Below are positions 46,711 to 59,200 of a stretch of DNA of 64,000 nucleotides, piece by piece; the stretch's first letter is position 1; each line of letters begins with the position of its first letter. Under the pieces are notes generated by a model that saw only the letters and a program-made list of their open reading frames with translations, was not told where the DNA came from and ran no database searches. The position numbers and the translations under genes are program-made. The stretch comes from Archangium lipolyticum (lineage in GTDB: Bacteria > Myxococcota > Myxococcia > Myxococcales > Myxococcaceae). The stretch lies in contig NZ_JANKBZ010000045.1 in assembly GCF_024623785.1 (NCBI RefSeq), forward strand, positions 18,418 to 82,417. Direction: 5' to 3'.

Positions 46711-47352
46711 ATGTTCTCCCTGCGAGCGGATGGATGGCGGGCGTGTCCTGGCGCGGCCCTGGCCCTGGCTCTCGTGCTGTGCGTGGTGCCCGTGACGTCG
46801 CGAGCGGCGCCGGAGTCGGCGCGGTTGCTGCCGGAGCAGCCGGCGATGATGGTGGACGACCCGGTGAAGTGGATGGCGCTGGAGCTGGCGACGGGGGCGG
46901 GCGCGGCGGTGGTGTCGGTGCCGGCGACGCTGGCGCTGAGCGCGTGGGTGGGCTCGCTGTCGAGCAACCTGGTGCTGGCGGCCGCTCCGGCGATGCTGCT
47001 GCTGGTGGCGCTGCCACCGCTGGCGGTGGCGGGGGCGCAGTGGTTCGTCGGCAACCTGTTGCAGCCGGGCAGCGTGCGCCTGAGCCCAGCGGTATGGGTG
47101 GCGCTCGGGGTGCACGTGCTGGCGGTGACGGGCGCGGTGCTGCTGGGGGCCACGGTGCACGACCTGGGCAACGCGGCGCTCTTCACGTTGGTGGAGGCGG
47201 TGCTGCTGCCCTCGGCGGTGACGCTGACGATGCGCGCGACGTCTCCGGCCCCGCCGCCCTCCGGCCCGCGAGCCCCCGAGCCGCCGCGCTCCGTGGTGGA
47301 GGCCACGGCCTCGCGCGCGCTGGTGGTGCCCCTGGTGCGTCACACGTTCTGA
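46711..47352 (+). CDS. Membrane protein of unknown function
   Basis: A 213-residue protein starting with an N-terminal signal or first helix (GAALALALVLCVVPVTSRAA). It has about four further hydrophobic stretches (ALELATGAGAAVVSVPATLA, AAPAMLLLVALPPLAVAGAQ, VWVALGVHVLAVTGAVLLG, LVEAVLLPSAVTLTMRA) and a Pro-rich tail. It is divergent from the MASE1 kinase. The next gene begins 17 bases downstream, so they may be one unit. I do not recognise a family. Confidence 0.65.
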   Translation: MFSLRADGWRACPGAALALALVLCVVPVTSRAAPESARLLPEQPAMMVDDPVKWMALELATGAGAAVVSVPATLALSAWVGSLSSNLVLAAAPAMLLLVALPPLAVAGAQWFVGNLLQPGSVRLSPAVWVALGVHVLAVTGAVLLGATVHDLGNAALFTLVEAVLLPSAVTLTMRATSPAPPPSGPRAPEPPRSVVEATASRALVVPLVRHTF

Positions 47353-47369
47353 ATTCCCCCCGAGCTCCC

Positions 47370-48545
47370 ATGCATCGACTCCACACCCACGACAAGTTCT
47401 GGCTGCCCGCGCTGGTGGCCCTGGCGCTGTCTTCCGCGTTGCCCGCGCGGGCGGCCGAGTGTCCCACGCGTTCCTCGTGGCCCACGGAGGGCTGGCCCGA
47501 TGGCCGGTCCGAGGTGGCCTCGGTGAGGGCTGCGCGAATCCAGGCGCTGGAGGAGTACGCCTTCACGCTCCAGGGCAGGGACGAGGAGCGCAAGGGCGTG
47601 CGCACGGACGGGTTGCTCCTCATCCACAAGGGACGGGTGGTGTACGAGCGCTACGGACGCGGCTTCGACGCGAGCAAGAGGCACCTGGCCTGGTCGGTGT
47701 CGAAGAGCTTCATCAGCGCGCTCACGGGCATCGCGGTGGCACGGGGCTCGGTGAAGCTGGACGACTCCATCTGCGAGTACGTGAAGGCGAGGCGGGAGGA
47801 GAGCTGCGCCATCACGGTGCGCAACCTGCTGGAGTTCGCCTCGGGGCTGGACTGGCGGGAGGACTACGAGAACGGCGGCACCCACCAGACGTCCTCGGTG
47901 CTGGCGATGCTGTACGGCGAGGGCCGCCAGGACATGGTGTCCTTCATCACCGGGCACGCGCTGAGCGACAAGCCGGGCACCTCGTGGAGGTACTCGTCCG
48001 GGGACGCGACGCTGCTCAGTGGGGTGCTGGACGCGGCGCTGCGGCCCTCGCTGGGCAAGGACTGGGCGTGGACGCTGCTGCTCGACGTGCTGGGGATGAA
48101 GAGCGCCGCCTGGGAGCGGGATGGCAAGGGCGTGGTGGTGGGCTCCTCGTACCTGCATGCCACGCCGCGCGACCTGGCGAAGCTGGGCTTCCTCTACCTC
48201 AATGACGGGTGCTGGGAAGGTGGGCGGGTGCTGCCCGAGAACTGGGTGACGGAGTCCACACAGGTCTCCGGGCCCATCCACCTGAAGTCCTACGAGCGCG
48301 GCTCCGATGACGTGCAGGGCTGGCAGTGGTGGCTCAACCGTCCCATTCCCGGCGTACAGAAGGAGCTGCCCTGGCCGAGCGCGCCCGAGGGCACCTACGT
48401 GGCACGCGGGCACTGGGGCCAGTCCATCACCGTCATTCCCTCGAAGGATCTGCTCGTGGTGCGGACCGCGGATGACCGGGATGGGAGCTTCTCGCTGGAC
48501 ACGCTGCTGAAGCTGTCGCTCGCGGTGGTGGAGGACCTGCCATGA
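47370..48545 (+). CDS. Secreted serine hydrolase of the beta-lactamase class C family
   Basis: A 391-residue exported enzyme (signal peptide LPALVALALSSALPARAAEC). The class C/penicillin-binding-like active site is SVSKSFISALTGIAV, where the first Ser and the Lys form SxxK. The second motif is YSSGDATLLSGVLD with Tyr as base, and the third is HWGQSITVIP in place of KTG. The same motif set occurs in 6-aminohexanoate-dimer-hydrolase-like and esterase members. It likely cleaves an amide or ester outside the cell. It overlaps the next small gene by four bases (ATGA). Confidence 0.82.
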   Translation: MHRLHTHDKFWLPALVALALSSALPARAAECPTRSSWPTEGWPDGRSEVASVRAARIQALEEYAFTLQGRDEERKGVRTDGLLLIHKGRVVYERYGRGFDASKRHLAWSVSKSFISALTGIAVARGSVKLDDSICEYVKARREESCAITVRNLLEFASGLDWREDYENGGTHQTSSVLAMLYGEGRQDMVSFITGHALSDKPGTSWRYSSGDATLLSGVLDAALRPSLGKDWAWTLLLDVLGMKSAAWERDGKGVVVGSSYLHATPRDLAKLGFLYLNDGCWEGGRVLPENWVTESTQVSGPIHLKSYERGSDDVQGWQWWLNRPIPGVQKELPWPSAPEGTYVARGHWGQSITVIPSKDLLVVRTADDRDGSFSLDTLLKLSLAVVEDLP

Positions 48546-48859
48546 AGACCTGGAGCCGGGTGGCGGGGCTGCTCGCGTGCGCCGTGGTCCTCTCCTGCGG
48601 GAGGGGCGACACGGTGGAGCGTCCCTACGACAACAATGACCTGCAGCTCGTCACCTCGTACACGGCGAAGGACTTCTGCTCGTGCGTCTTCGTGATGGAG
48701 ATGAGCGAGGAGTACTGCCGGCGCTGGACGAAGGCGAGCCCCGCGGTGGCCACGGTGCACGTGGACTACGAGGAGCGCACGGTGCGGACGGCCGCGGCGC
48801 TGCTGTGGGGCGGGAAGGCCCGCTTCGTCAGCGAGCGCGATGGCTGCGTGCTGGAGTAG
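48542..48859 (+). CDS. Small cysteine-containing lipoprotein
   Basis: A 105-residue lipoprotein (SRVAGLLACAVVLSCGRG, lipobox VLSC). The mature part contains NDLQLVTSYTAKDFCSCVFV, then YCRRW and RDGCVLE; four Cys should form two disulphides. It is translationally coupled to the serine hydrolase, whose stop it overlaps by four bases. This suggests that it works with that enzyme, for example as an anchor or inhibitor. The family is unknown to me. Confidence 0.65.
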   Translation: MKTWSRVAGLLACAVVLSCGRGDTVERPYDNNDLQLVTSYTAKDFCSCVFVMEMSEEYCRRWTKASPAVATVHVDYEERTVRTAAALLWGGKARFVSERDGCVLE

Positions 48860-49063
48860 TGCCCGCCTCCGAGCTTGGGGGGAAGGAGCGGAGCAGCGTG
48901 CCGCGGGCAAGTGGACGCGTGCTGGAAACTCCACGGGTGCCCGCCAGGCAGGCGTTCGTGGAGCTTCCGCGCACCGCTTCTCTTCCGGATCGTTCTGGTG
49001 CGCCCAACTTCTCTCCCCCGAGGGCAACGAAGGGTTGTCCCGAATACAAGGGAGGGTGTGTTC

Positions 49064-49576
49064 ATGTCGATCCGATTGATCTCCTGGAGTGTCCTCGTCG
49101 TCAGTGTTGCTCTGGCTGGTACGGCCTGTAGCCCCACCGCGGAGGCCCAACAGGCGGCTGCGGCGTCCGAGGGAGAGTTCTGCGGTGGCATCGCCGCCAT
49201 CCGGTGCGCGGAGGGTCTCTCCTGCGTGGACGATCCGAATGATGGCTGTGACCCGAATCAGGGGGGCCGTGACTGTGGCGGCATCTGTGTCGCGCAGACC
49301 GAGCAGCAGCTCTCCTGCGGGAAGGGGCACGGCTACGACTACGTCTCTCGAGATCCCGCGGAGTGCGCCGCCATCCTCTTCCAATGCCCCGAGGGCTCCG
49401 AGGTGTTCTTCAACGACTGCGGCTGCGGCTGCAAGACCACCTGCGATGACAAGGATCCGGACCGGACCTACGTCTCGCGGGACCCCGAGCAGTGCGCGGT
49501 GATCCGCTACACCTGCCAGCCGGATCAGCAGGCGTTCTCCGATGCCTGCGGCTGTGGCTGCGAGCCCGCGCCGTAA
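49064..49576 (+). CDS. Cysteine-rich lipoprotein with a duplicated YVSRDP unit
   Basis: A 170-residue lipoprotein. ATG 49064 follows GGGAGGG, and the signal peptide ends SVALAGTAC. The N-terminal third has a cysteine-dense region (FCGGIAAIRCAEGLSC, DPNDGCDPNQGGRDCGGIC), akin to Kazal-like inhibitors. Then there are two copies of one unit, YDYVSRDPAECAAILFQC with FNDCGCGC, and RTYVSRDPEQCAVIRYTC with SDACGCGC. Each unit has five or more cysteines. The fold should be disulphide-stabilised and extracellular; a protease-inhibitor role is possible but not shown. Confidence 0.7.
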   Translation: MSIRLISWSVLVVSVALAGTACSPTAEAQQAAAASEGEFCGGIAAIRCAEGLSCVDDPNDGCDPNQGGRDCGGICVAQTEQQLSCGKGHGYDYVSRDPAECAAILFQCPEGSEVFFNDCGCGCKTTCDDKDPDRTYVSRDPEQCAVIRYTCQPDQQAFSDACGCGCEPAP

Positions 49577-49594
49577 CGCGTCTCGTCCTGGCCC

Positions 49595-51409
<1,815 letters not shown>

Positions 51410-51813
51410 CTCTGATGCGCTCCCGCGTCAACGGTGAAGCCAGGGCGGAATTCCAGAGAAATCAAGAGAAGGGATTTTCGTCCAGAGGGGGGCGACCGCG
51501 GGCGAGGGTGCTGGCTCGGGGGGCGTCAGGGCGCCCTGCTTCATTTTCGAAGCACCTCCTTCGCTGATGAAGGAGGGGAGGCGATTCGCGCCATTGCGTA
51601 CAGATACAGCCATTGTATGCGCGGGTGGAGGAGGGACCCGCGAGCGGGGCGATAGCAGTGTGCGGGAGCGCGCATTCGGGGGGGGGAGGCGTCGGCCAGG
51701 AGACGCGGGAAGAGGAGGTGAAACGGTGCTGGCTGCCAGAGGCGTGGTTAGGGTGGACCATGAGCGCTTCGCCGCGGTCGGAACCTGGGGTCCAGCGCAC
51801 CGGAGGGAGAGGG
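51410..51813. other. Gene-free 404-base divergent region
   Basis: It lies between the sigma-54 activator (minus) and the first DUF2378 gene (plus). I see no supported gene and no sigma-54 consensus (TGGC-N8-TTGC). It contains one perfect hairpin (51555-51576) and an ATACA/TGTAT inverted repeat near 51603-51617. Confidence 0.55.
51555..51576. promoter_or_regulatory. Perfect hairpin in the leader upstream of the DUF2378 genes
   Basis: CCTCCTTC pairs with GAAGGAGG over the loop GCTGAT, an 8-bp perfect stem. It lies 238 bases before the DUF2378 start and could be part of a 5' leader or a protein-binding site. The right arm contains an anti-Shine-Dalgarno-like complement on the opposite arm. Confidence 0.35.
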
Positions 51814-52446
51814 ATGGTGCCCATGAGCACGAGCATCTGTGAGGTCGGTGTGGACCGGGGCACGCAGGATTTGCGCGGGGACCTGGAGCGGAGGCTGTCG
51901 CTGGCGACGCCCCGGGACACGGTGCGGGGCATGTTCTGCCTGGGCACGCTGGAGGCGGTGCGGTCGCTGGCGGGCGAGGCGGCCATGCGCCTGTGCGTGG
52001 AGGCGGGGGGCGAGCCGCGCTTCGTGGAGTTCTTCAACTACCCGGTGAGCACGTACCTGAGGGTGAACGACGCGGCGGCCAGGGTGCTGGAGCCGGTGTG
52101 TGGCGGGTGGGAGGAGGCGCAGCGGCAGCTGGGGAGGCGCGCCACGGCGGACATGCTGCACTCGGCGGCGGGCAAGGCGTTGATGATGCTCTCCAAGGGG
52201 GAGTCGCGGCGGCTGCTGGGGATGTTGCCCTCGGCGTACCGGTCGGCGGTGAACTACGGGGAGCGCTCGGTGGTGTGGGAGGGGGCCTCGCGGGGCCGCA
52301 TCCTCATGCGGCGCGACTTCATGCCGAGCGCGTACCACGAGGGCGTGCTGCTGGCGGCGCTGGAGCGGGTGAATGCGCGCTCGGTGTCGGTGCGCGCCTG
52401 GCGGATGGGGTTGCTCGACTGCGAGTACCTCGTCTGTTGGCAATAG
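51814..52446 (+). CDS. DUF2378 (TIGR02265) protein, first copy
   Basis: A 210-residue protein of the Myxococcales-specific DUF2378 family. ATG 51814 follows GGAGGGAGAGGG. The family features are ATPRDTVRGMFCLGTLEAV, FVEFFNYPVSTYLRVNDAAA, and MLPSAYRSAVNYGERSVVWE, ending MGLLDCEYLVCW. No signal peptide or transmembrane segment is present. The fold resembles heme-NO/V4R ligand-binding-type domains of about 180 residues, which suggests small-molecule binding, but no function is proven. It is divergent from the sigma-54 activator. Confidence 0.85.
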   Translation: MVPMSTSICEVGVDRGTQDLRGDLERRLSLATPRDTVRGMFCLGTLEAVRSLAGEAAMRLCVEAGGEPRFVEFFNYPVSTYLRVNDAAARVLEPVCGGWEEAQRQLGRRATADMLHSAAGKALMMLSKGESRRLLGMLPSAYRSAVNYGERSVVWEGASRGRILMRRDFMPSAYHEGVLLAALERVNARSVSVRAWRMGLLDCEYLVCWQ

Positions 52447-52688
52447 AGCAACGCAGGCTTTGCGCGCCGCGAAGCGTTGGCGCCGTGCAGGCTTTGCGCC
52501 CCGGGGGCCAGGTGGGTGTCGGCCAGTGGACGCGGGGTGGGACGGTGGTGCCAGGGGACGTGCGAAGTGTGGAGCGGCGGACGGAAGGGGTGGGTTGAAA
52601 CCCTCGCGGCACATACGATGCAACTCGAGGCGTCTCACGCGTGGCGGAGATGGGCCGCGCATCCTCCAGCAGCTCCGGGGTACGGCCA

Positions 52689-53306
52689 ATGAGCATCGAG
52701 GCGGTGACGCTGATGGAAGCACCGTGCGGTTGGGAGTGGGACCTGGCGTGGCGGATGTCCATGGCGGCACCGGAGGACACGGTGCGGGGGCTGTTCTTCA
52801 ACAGTGCGCTGGTGGCGGTGAGGAAGCTGGGGGGCGAGACGGTGGTGAGGCGCTGCCTGGAGGAGGGCGGGGAGGGGAAGTTCCTCGACTTCTACAGCTA
52901 CCCATTGAAGGCGTTCCTGAGGCTGCTGGGGTGCGCGGCGCGGGAGCTGGGGGCGAGGTGGGGAGGAGGGGAGGCGGTGCTGCGCGAGCTGGGGCGGCAC
53001 GCGAACGCGGGCTTCCTGGCCTCGCCGGTGGGGCGCATGGCGGTGCTGATGTCCTACGGCAGCCCGAGGCGGATGATGGAGAGCGTGCCGGACATGTACC
53101 GGCACTCGCTGAGCTTCGGGGAGCAGTCGGTGGTGTGGACGGGGCAGAGCCAAGGCCGCTTCGTGGTGAAGGGGGACTTCCTGCCCTCGGCGTGCCACGA
53201 GGGTGTGCTGGAAGGACTGTTGGAGTCCTCGGGCGGACGCCGGGTGCGGGTGTCGCGCGAGTGGGTGCACGAGTTGGATGGGGAGTACGCGTTCAGCTGG
53301 GGGTAG
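52689..53306 (+). CDS. DUF2378 (TIGR02265) protein, second copy
   Basis: A 205-residue paralogue of the preceding gene, 242 bases downstream in the same direction. Matching parts are MAAPEDTVRGLFFNSALVAV, FLDFYSYPLKAFLRLLGCAA, MESVPDMYRHSLSFGEQSVV and HELDGEYAFSW. Identity to the first copy by eye is moderate, well below that of a recent duplication, so the two are old paralogues. I chose the ATG at 52689; an upstream GTG (52641) would add 16 residues. The two form a family cluster with probably different ligands. Confidence 0.82.
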   Translation: MSIEAVTLMEAPCGWEWDLAWRMSMAAPEDTVRGLFFNSALVAVRKLGGETVVRRCLEEGGEGKFLDFYSYPLKAFLRLLGCAARELGARWGGGEAVLRELGRHANAGFLASPVGRMAVLMSYGSPRRMMESVPDMYRHSLSFGEQSVVWTGQSQGRFVVKGDFLPSACHEGVLEGLLESSGGRRVRVSREWVHELDGEYAFSWG

Positions 53307-53321
53307 GATGAAGGGACTCGC

Positions 53322-53789
53322 ATGTCCCTACCCCTGGTCCACATCTATTGTGATGGCGCGTGCTCGCCGAACCCTGGCATTGGAGGCTGGGGTTCCATCC
53401 TGATTTCCCCGGCGCACGGCAATGCGCGGCGGGAGCTGAGCGGGGCGGAGCCGGAGACGACGAACAACCGGATGGAGCTGACGGCGGCGCTGATGGCGCT
53501 GAGGGCGTTGAAGGCGCCGTGCCGGGTGGAGCTCTTCACGGATTCGCAGTACGTGCGCAACGCGTTCGAGGAGAAGTGGCTGGAGAAGTGGCAGCGCACG
53601 GGGTGGAAGACGTCGAGCAAGCAGCCGGTGCAGAACGCGGACCTGTGGAGGGATTTGTTGGAGCAGACGCGGGTGCACCAGGTTCGATGGAACTGGGTGA
53701 GGGGGCACGCGGGGCACGAGGAGAACGAGAGGGCGGACGCGTTGGCGGTGGCGGCGAGGCTGGCATTGGCGGCGAAGCTGGGCCGCTGA
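53322..53789 (+). CDS. rnhA: Ribonuclease HI
   Basis: A 155-residue enzyme that cleaves RNA in RNA-DNA hybrids. All four acidic catalytic residues are in place: [19 protein letters not shown] (Asp), [15 protein letters not shown] (Glu), [12 protein letters not shown] (Asp) and [14 protein letters not shown] (Asp), with [15 protein letters not shown] also holding the auxiliary His. Length is normal. It starts 15 bases after the second DUF2378 gene, so they may be cotranscribed. Confidence 0.95.
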   Translation: MSLPLVHIYCDGACSPNPGIGGWGSILISPAHGNARRELSGAEPETTNNRMELTAALMALRALKAPCRVELFTDSQYVRNAFEEKWLEKWQRTGWKTSSKQPVQNADLWRDLLEQTRVHQVRWNWVRGHAGHEENERADALAVAARLALAAKLGR

Positions 53790-53797
53790 GCCAACAA

Positions 53798-53834
53798 CCC
53801 CTCTCCCTCTGGGAGAGGGACGGGGTGAGGGTAT
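53798..53834 (+). repeat. Dispersed intergenic palindrome, copy 6
   Basis: CTCTCCCTCTGGGAGAG followed by GGGGTGAGGGTAT, between the RNase HI stop and the next start. It is nearly identical to copies at 1.2 and 60.8 kb. Confidence 0.88.
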
Positions 53835-53847
53835 AGAGGACCCCGAG

Positions 53848-54264
53848 ATGGATCCACGGACCGCGGCTGACGACGAATTCCTGGCGGAGGTAGAGGCGAC
53901 GACGTGGCCAGGAGAGCACTTCGGGCACCGGGAGCACCTGCGACTGGGGTGGCTGTACCTACGGGGCTGCGGGCCGGAGGAAGGCTACGCGCGGATCCGG
54001 AGCACCATCCAGAGGTACGCGCAGGCGCTGGGAGCTTCGGGCAAGTACCACGAGACGGTGACGAGGGCGTGGAGCGCGCACGTCTACAGCGCGTTGAAGG
54101 AGACACCAGGACTGGAGCCCTTCGAAGCCTTCCTGAAAGCACACCCGGAGCTGCTGAACGGGCGTCTGCTGGAGCGCCACTACCGGAAGGAGACGCTGGA
54201 GGCGGACGCGGCGAGGCGCGAGTGGGTGGCACCCGACGTCTCGCCGCTGCCCGAGTTCCCGTGA
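53848..54264 (+). CDS. Conserved-looking hypothetical protein
   Basis: A 138-residue soluble, mostly helical protein. Noticeable patches are FGHREHLRLGWLYLRG, GYARIRSTIQRYAQALG and KYHETVTRAWSAHVYSAL. The conserved-looking histidines (GHREH, YHE) could bind a metal, but I do not recognise the family. The C-terminus is short and Pro-rich. It follows the palindrome and RNase HI on the same strand and ends 19 bases from the convergent reductase gene. Confidence 0.6.
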   Translation: MDPRTAADDEFLAEVEATTWPGEHFGHREHLRLGWLYLRGCGPEEGYARIRSTIQRYAQALGASGKYHETVTRAWSAHVYSALKETPGLEPFEAFLKAHPELLNGRLLERHYRKETLEADAARREWVAPDVSPLPEFP

Positions 54265-54283
54265 GCGGAGTGGGAGAGGGCCG

Positions 54284-55294
<1,011 letters not shown>

Positions 55295-55425
55295 GGTGCT
55301 CCTGTCGGGTGGGGGACGGATGTCTTCGTCCCGCGTGAAAGCCATGGTACGGAGAGGATGCCAGTGGGGACGTTCCGATTCGGAGAGAACTGGCCAGGGA
55401 GCGTGCGAGACAGCACGATGAGGCG

Positions 55426-56103
55426 GTGAGTACTCGTCATGTCGCAGGCAGCGGTCGAGCGGAGATCCTCGCCGCGGCGATCCGGGAGTTCGCGGACCAC
55501 GGCTACGCGGGCGCGACGACCGCGGGCATCGCCCGGCGGGCGGGGGTGACGCAGCCGCTGGTGCACCACCACTTCGGCTCGAAGCAGGGGCTGTGGCACG
55601 CGGTGCTCGGGGAGCTCTTCCAGGAGCTGCGCGCGGTGATGGAGGTGGCCCAGCGCGAGGTGGAGGGCGCGGACCGGGCCACCCGGCTGGAGCACCTGCT
55701 GCGGGCCTTCGTGTGCTTCAGTGGCCGGCGTCCGGAGCTCTCCCGCCTCATCCGTACCGAGAGCAGCGCGGGGGGCGAGGCCTTCGAGGACCTCTTCGAG
55801 AGCCGGCTCTCGGTCTCGCTGTCCTTCCTGCTGAAGGAGCTGTCCGCCGCGGTGGAGGACGGGACGATCCGTCCGGTGGACTCGCGCTTCGCCTACTTCG
55901 CCATCATCGGCGCGAGCACCCAGGCCTTCGCCCAGCCCGAGCTGGCCCGGCGCGCCTTCGGGCTGGACGTGAAGGACGAGCAGGCCATCGCGCGGTACGC
56001 GGACCTGGTGGTGGAGTTGGTGACGCGGGGACTGCGCGCCACCCCGGAGGGGAAACGCCCGGCTGCCCGGAAGGGCCCGGCATCCCGTTCGAAGCAGCGC
56101 TGA
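55426..56103 (+). CDS. TetR-family transcriptional regulator
   Basis: A 225-residue regulator that starts at GTG 55426. The N-terminal 50 residues form the TetR HTH (EILAAAIREFADHGYAGATT, AGIARRAGVTQPLVHHHFGS), followed by a helical ligand domain (LSRLIRTESSAGGEAFEDLF, SFLLKELSAAVEDGTIRPVD) and a basic Lys/Arg tail. It sits between the divergent MDR reductase and the P450 gene, which it precedes on the same strand by 163 bases. The dyad at 56210-56242 is a likely operator. The arrangement parallels Bm3R1 and CYP102A1. Confidence 0.9.
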   Translation: MSTRHVAGSGRAEILAAAIREFADHGYAGATTAGIARRAGVTQPLVHHHFGSKQGLWHAVLGELFQELRAVMEVAQREVEGADRATRLEHLLRAFVCFSGRRPELSRLIRTESSAGGEAFEDLFESRLSVSLSFLLKELSAAVEDGTIRPVDSRFAYFAIIGASTQAFAQPELARRAFGLDVKDEQAIARYADLVVELVTRGLRATPEGKRPAARKGPASRSKQR

Positions 56104-56209
56104 CATTCTCTCCTCCCTCTGAACACACGGACTCGCCTGGCGGCACACGGACCCGCCTGACTCCCACCCGTGACGCGTGCGGGCCGGGTTGACGCGGCGC
56201 GCCCAGGTG

Positions 56210-56242
56210 CTTATAGATCAATAAGGCTGATTGCCCTATAAG
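56210..56242. promoter_or_regulatory. 33-base dyad in the P450 promoter region, candidate TetR operator
   Basis: Left arm CTTATAGATCAAT (56210-56222) and right arm ATTGCCCTATAAG (56230-56242) pair at 11 of 13 positions around a 7-base centre. It is AT-rich in very GC-rich DNA and lies 24 bases before the P450 start codon. The arms contain CTTATAG and CAAT with their exact complements. Confidence 0.7.
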
Positions 56243-56266
56243 TCCACAGGGACAGGAGTCTTCCGA

Positions 56267-59200
56267 ATGAGCAGCGCCACGGCCCACCCCGCAATCCCCC
56301 AGCCTCGCAAGCGCCCCCTGGTGGGCAACATCCCGGACCTGGAGGCGGAGACGCCCATCCAGTCGATGATGAGGCTGAGCCAGGAGTACGGGCCCATCTT
56401 CCGGCTGAGCTTTCCGGGCCGGTCCATCCTGGTCGTCAGCTCGCACGCGCTGGTGGACGAGGTGTGCGACGAGAAGCGTTTCGACAAGTCGGTGGGGGGC
56501 GCGCTGAAGAACATCCGCGAGTTCGCGGGGGACGGGCTCTTCACCGCGTACACGGACGAGCCCAACTGGACGCTGGCGCACCGCATCTTGATGCCGGCGT
56601 TCGGGCCGCGGGCGATGCGGGGCTACTTCGACTTCATGCTCGACATCGCCGAGCAGATGCTCACGAAGTGGGAGCGGCTCGGGCCGGACGCGGACCTGGA
56701 CGTCACCGACAACATGACGCGGTTGACGCTCGACACCATCGCGCTGTGCGGCTTCGGGTACCGCTTCAACAGCTTCTACCAGCGGGAGATGCACCCCTTC
56801 GTGGACGCCATGGTGCGCAGCCTCGCCGAGGCGGGGGACCGTGCGCGGCGGCTGCCGTTGCAGACGCGGCTGATGCTGATGACGCAGCAGCAGTACCAGC
56901 GGGACATCGAGTACATGCACCAGGTGGTGGACGAGGTCATCCGCGAGCGGCGCCGCAACGGGGACGCGGCCACGCGCAAGGACCTGCTCAGCCTCATGCT
57001 CCAGGGGGTGGACCCGGTGAGCGGACAGGGGCTCGACGACGTCAACATCCGCTACCAGGTGGTGACGTTCCTCATCGCCGGCCACGAGACGACGAGCGGG
57101 CTGCTGTCCTTCACGCTCTACCAGTTGCTCAAGCACCCGGAGGTGCTGGCGCGTGCCACGGCGGAGGTGGACCGGGTGCTCGGGAGGGACCCGTTGCGGA
57201 GCCCCACCTTCGAGCAGATGGGCAAGCTCACGTACCTGGACCAGGTGCTGCGCGAGTCGCTGCGCCTCTGGCCCACGGCACCGGCCATGGGCCTGGTCGC
57301 GCGCGAGAACACGGTGCTCGGGGGCACGTGGCCGGTGCGCAAGGGCGAGCCGGTGATGGTGCTCACGCCGATGCTGCACAGGGACCCCGAGGTCTGGGCG
57401 GAGCCGGAGCGCTTCGACCCGGAGCGCTTCGGTCCGGAGGCCGCCGCGGCGCTCCCGCCGAACGCGTGGAAGCCGTTCGGCAATGGGCAGCGCGGGTGCA
57501 TTGGCCGGCCGTTCGCCATGCAGGAGGCGTTGCTGGTGCTGGCGATGCTGCTGCAGCGCTTCAAGCCCATCGACCACACGCGGTACCAGCTGCACATCAA
57601 GGAGACGCTGACGCTCAAGCCGGAGGGCTTCCGGATGCGCGTGCGGGTGCGGGACGACGCGGAGCGGACGGTGGTGGACCTGAGGACGGCCACCCCGGTG
57701 GCGGTGCCGGAGAAGCCGACGTGGACGTCCGGGCCGGTGGCGCGGCACGGCACGCCGCTGTTGGTGCTGTATGGCTCGAACACGGGCTCGTCGGAGGCCT
57801 TCGCCCATCGCATCGCGAGTGACGCGGCGGTGCAGGGGTACGCGCCCACGGTGGGGACGATGGATGCCTACGCGAGGCGCCTGCCGCGCGAGGGAGGCGT
57901 GGTCATCGTGACGGCCTCGTACAACGGGCACCCGCCGGACAACGCGAAGGCGTTCTGCCGGTGGTTGGAGGAGCTCCAGCCCGGGGCGCTGGAGGGCGTG
58001 CACTACACGGTGTTCGGCTGCGGCAACCGGGACTGGGCGGCGACGTGGCAGGCCGTGCCGAGGCAGGTGGACGAGCGGCTGGCGGCGGCGGGAGCGAGCC
58101 GGATGCTCACCCGGGGCGAGGCGGACGCGCGGGGCGACTTCTTCGGCGACTTCGACGGGTGGTACCAGGGTGTGTGGCCGACGCTGGGCGAGACGTTCGG
58201 GGTGGAGGCGGCGGAGACGAGCCTGGCGCCGCGCTACGAGGTGGAGCGGCTGGACCAGGTGGCGGATCCGCTGGAGCTGGCGCACGGCGTGGTGCCGATG
58301 GAGGTGTTGGCCAACCGCGAGCTGGTGGACATGACGTCACCGTTCGGCCGCTCGAAGCGGCACGTGGAGGTGCGGCTGCCGGAGGGGATGACGTACCGGA
58401 CGGGAGACCACCTGGCGGTGCTGCCGGAGAACGCGCCCGAGCAGGTGGAGCGGGTGGCGCGGCGCTTCCGGTTGGACCCGGAGGAGACGGTGCTCATCCG
58501 GCGCACGCGGGAGGAGCAGAGCACGCTGCCGCTGGACAGGCCGGTGACGGTGCGTGCGCTGGTGGGCCTCTACGTGGAGCTGTCGATGCCCGCGACGCGG
58601 AACGACCTGCGGCTGCTGGCGAAGTACACGGCGTGCCCGCCGGAGAAGAAGCGGCTGCTGGCGCTCGCGGGAGAGGGAGGCGCGGGCCAGGAGGACTACC
58701 GCACGGAGATATTGGAGAAGCGGGTGAGCGTGCTGGACCTGCTGGAGGACTTCCCCGCCTGCGAGTTGCCGTTCGGGGTGTTCCTGGAGATGCTGCCGCC
58801 GATGAAGCCGCGCCGGTACTCCATCTCGTCCTCGCCGCTGGAGGCGCCGGACCGGTGCACGCTCACGCTGGCGGTGCTGGACGCGCCGGCCCTGTCGGGG
58901 CGGGGACGGTACCGGGGCACGTGCTCCAACTACCTGGCGCGCATCGAGCCGGGCTCACGGATTCCGGCGGTGGTGCGGGAGCCGCACACGCCGTTCCGGC
59001 CGCCGGAGGACCCGGGCGTCCCGGTGGTGATGATTGGAGCGGGCACGGGGCTGGCGCCCTTCCGGGGGTTCATCCAGGAGCGGGCGGAGCTGGCCGGGCG
59101 GGGGACGAAGCTGGGGAGGGCGCTGCTGTTCTTCGGGTGCGACCACCCGGACGTGGACTTCCTCTACCGGGAGGAGCTCGAGGGCTGGGAGAAGCAGGGG

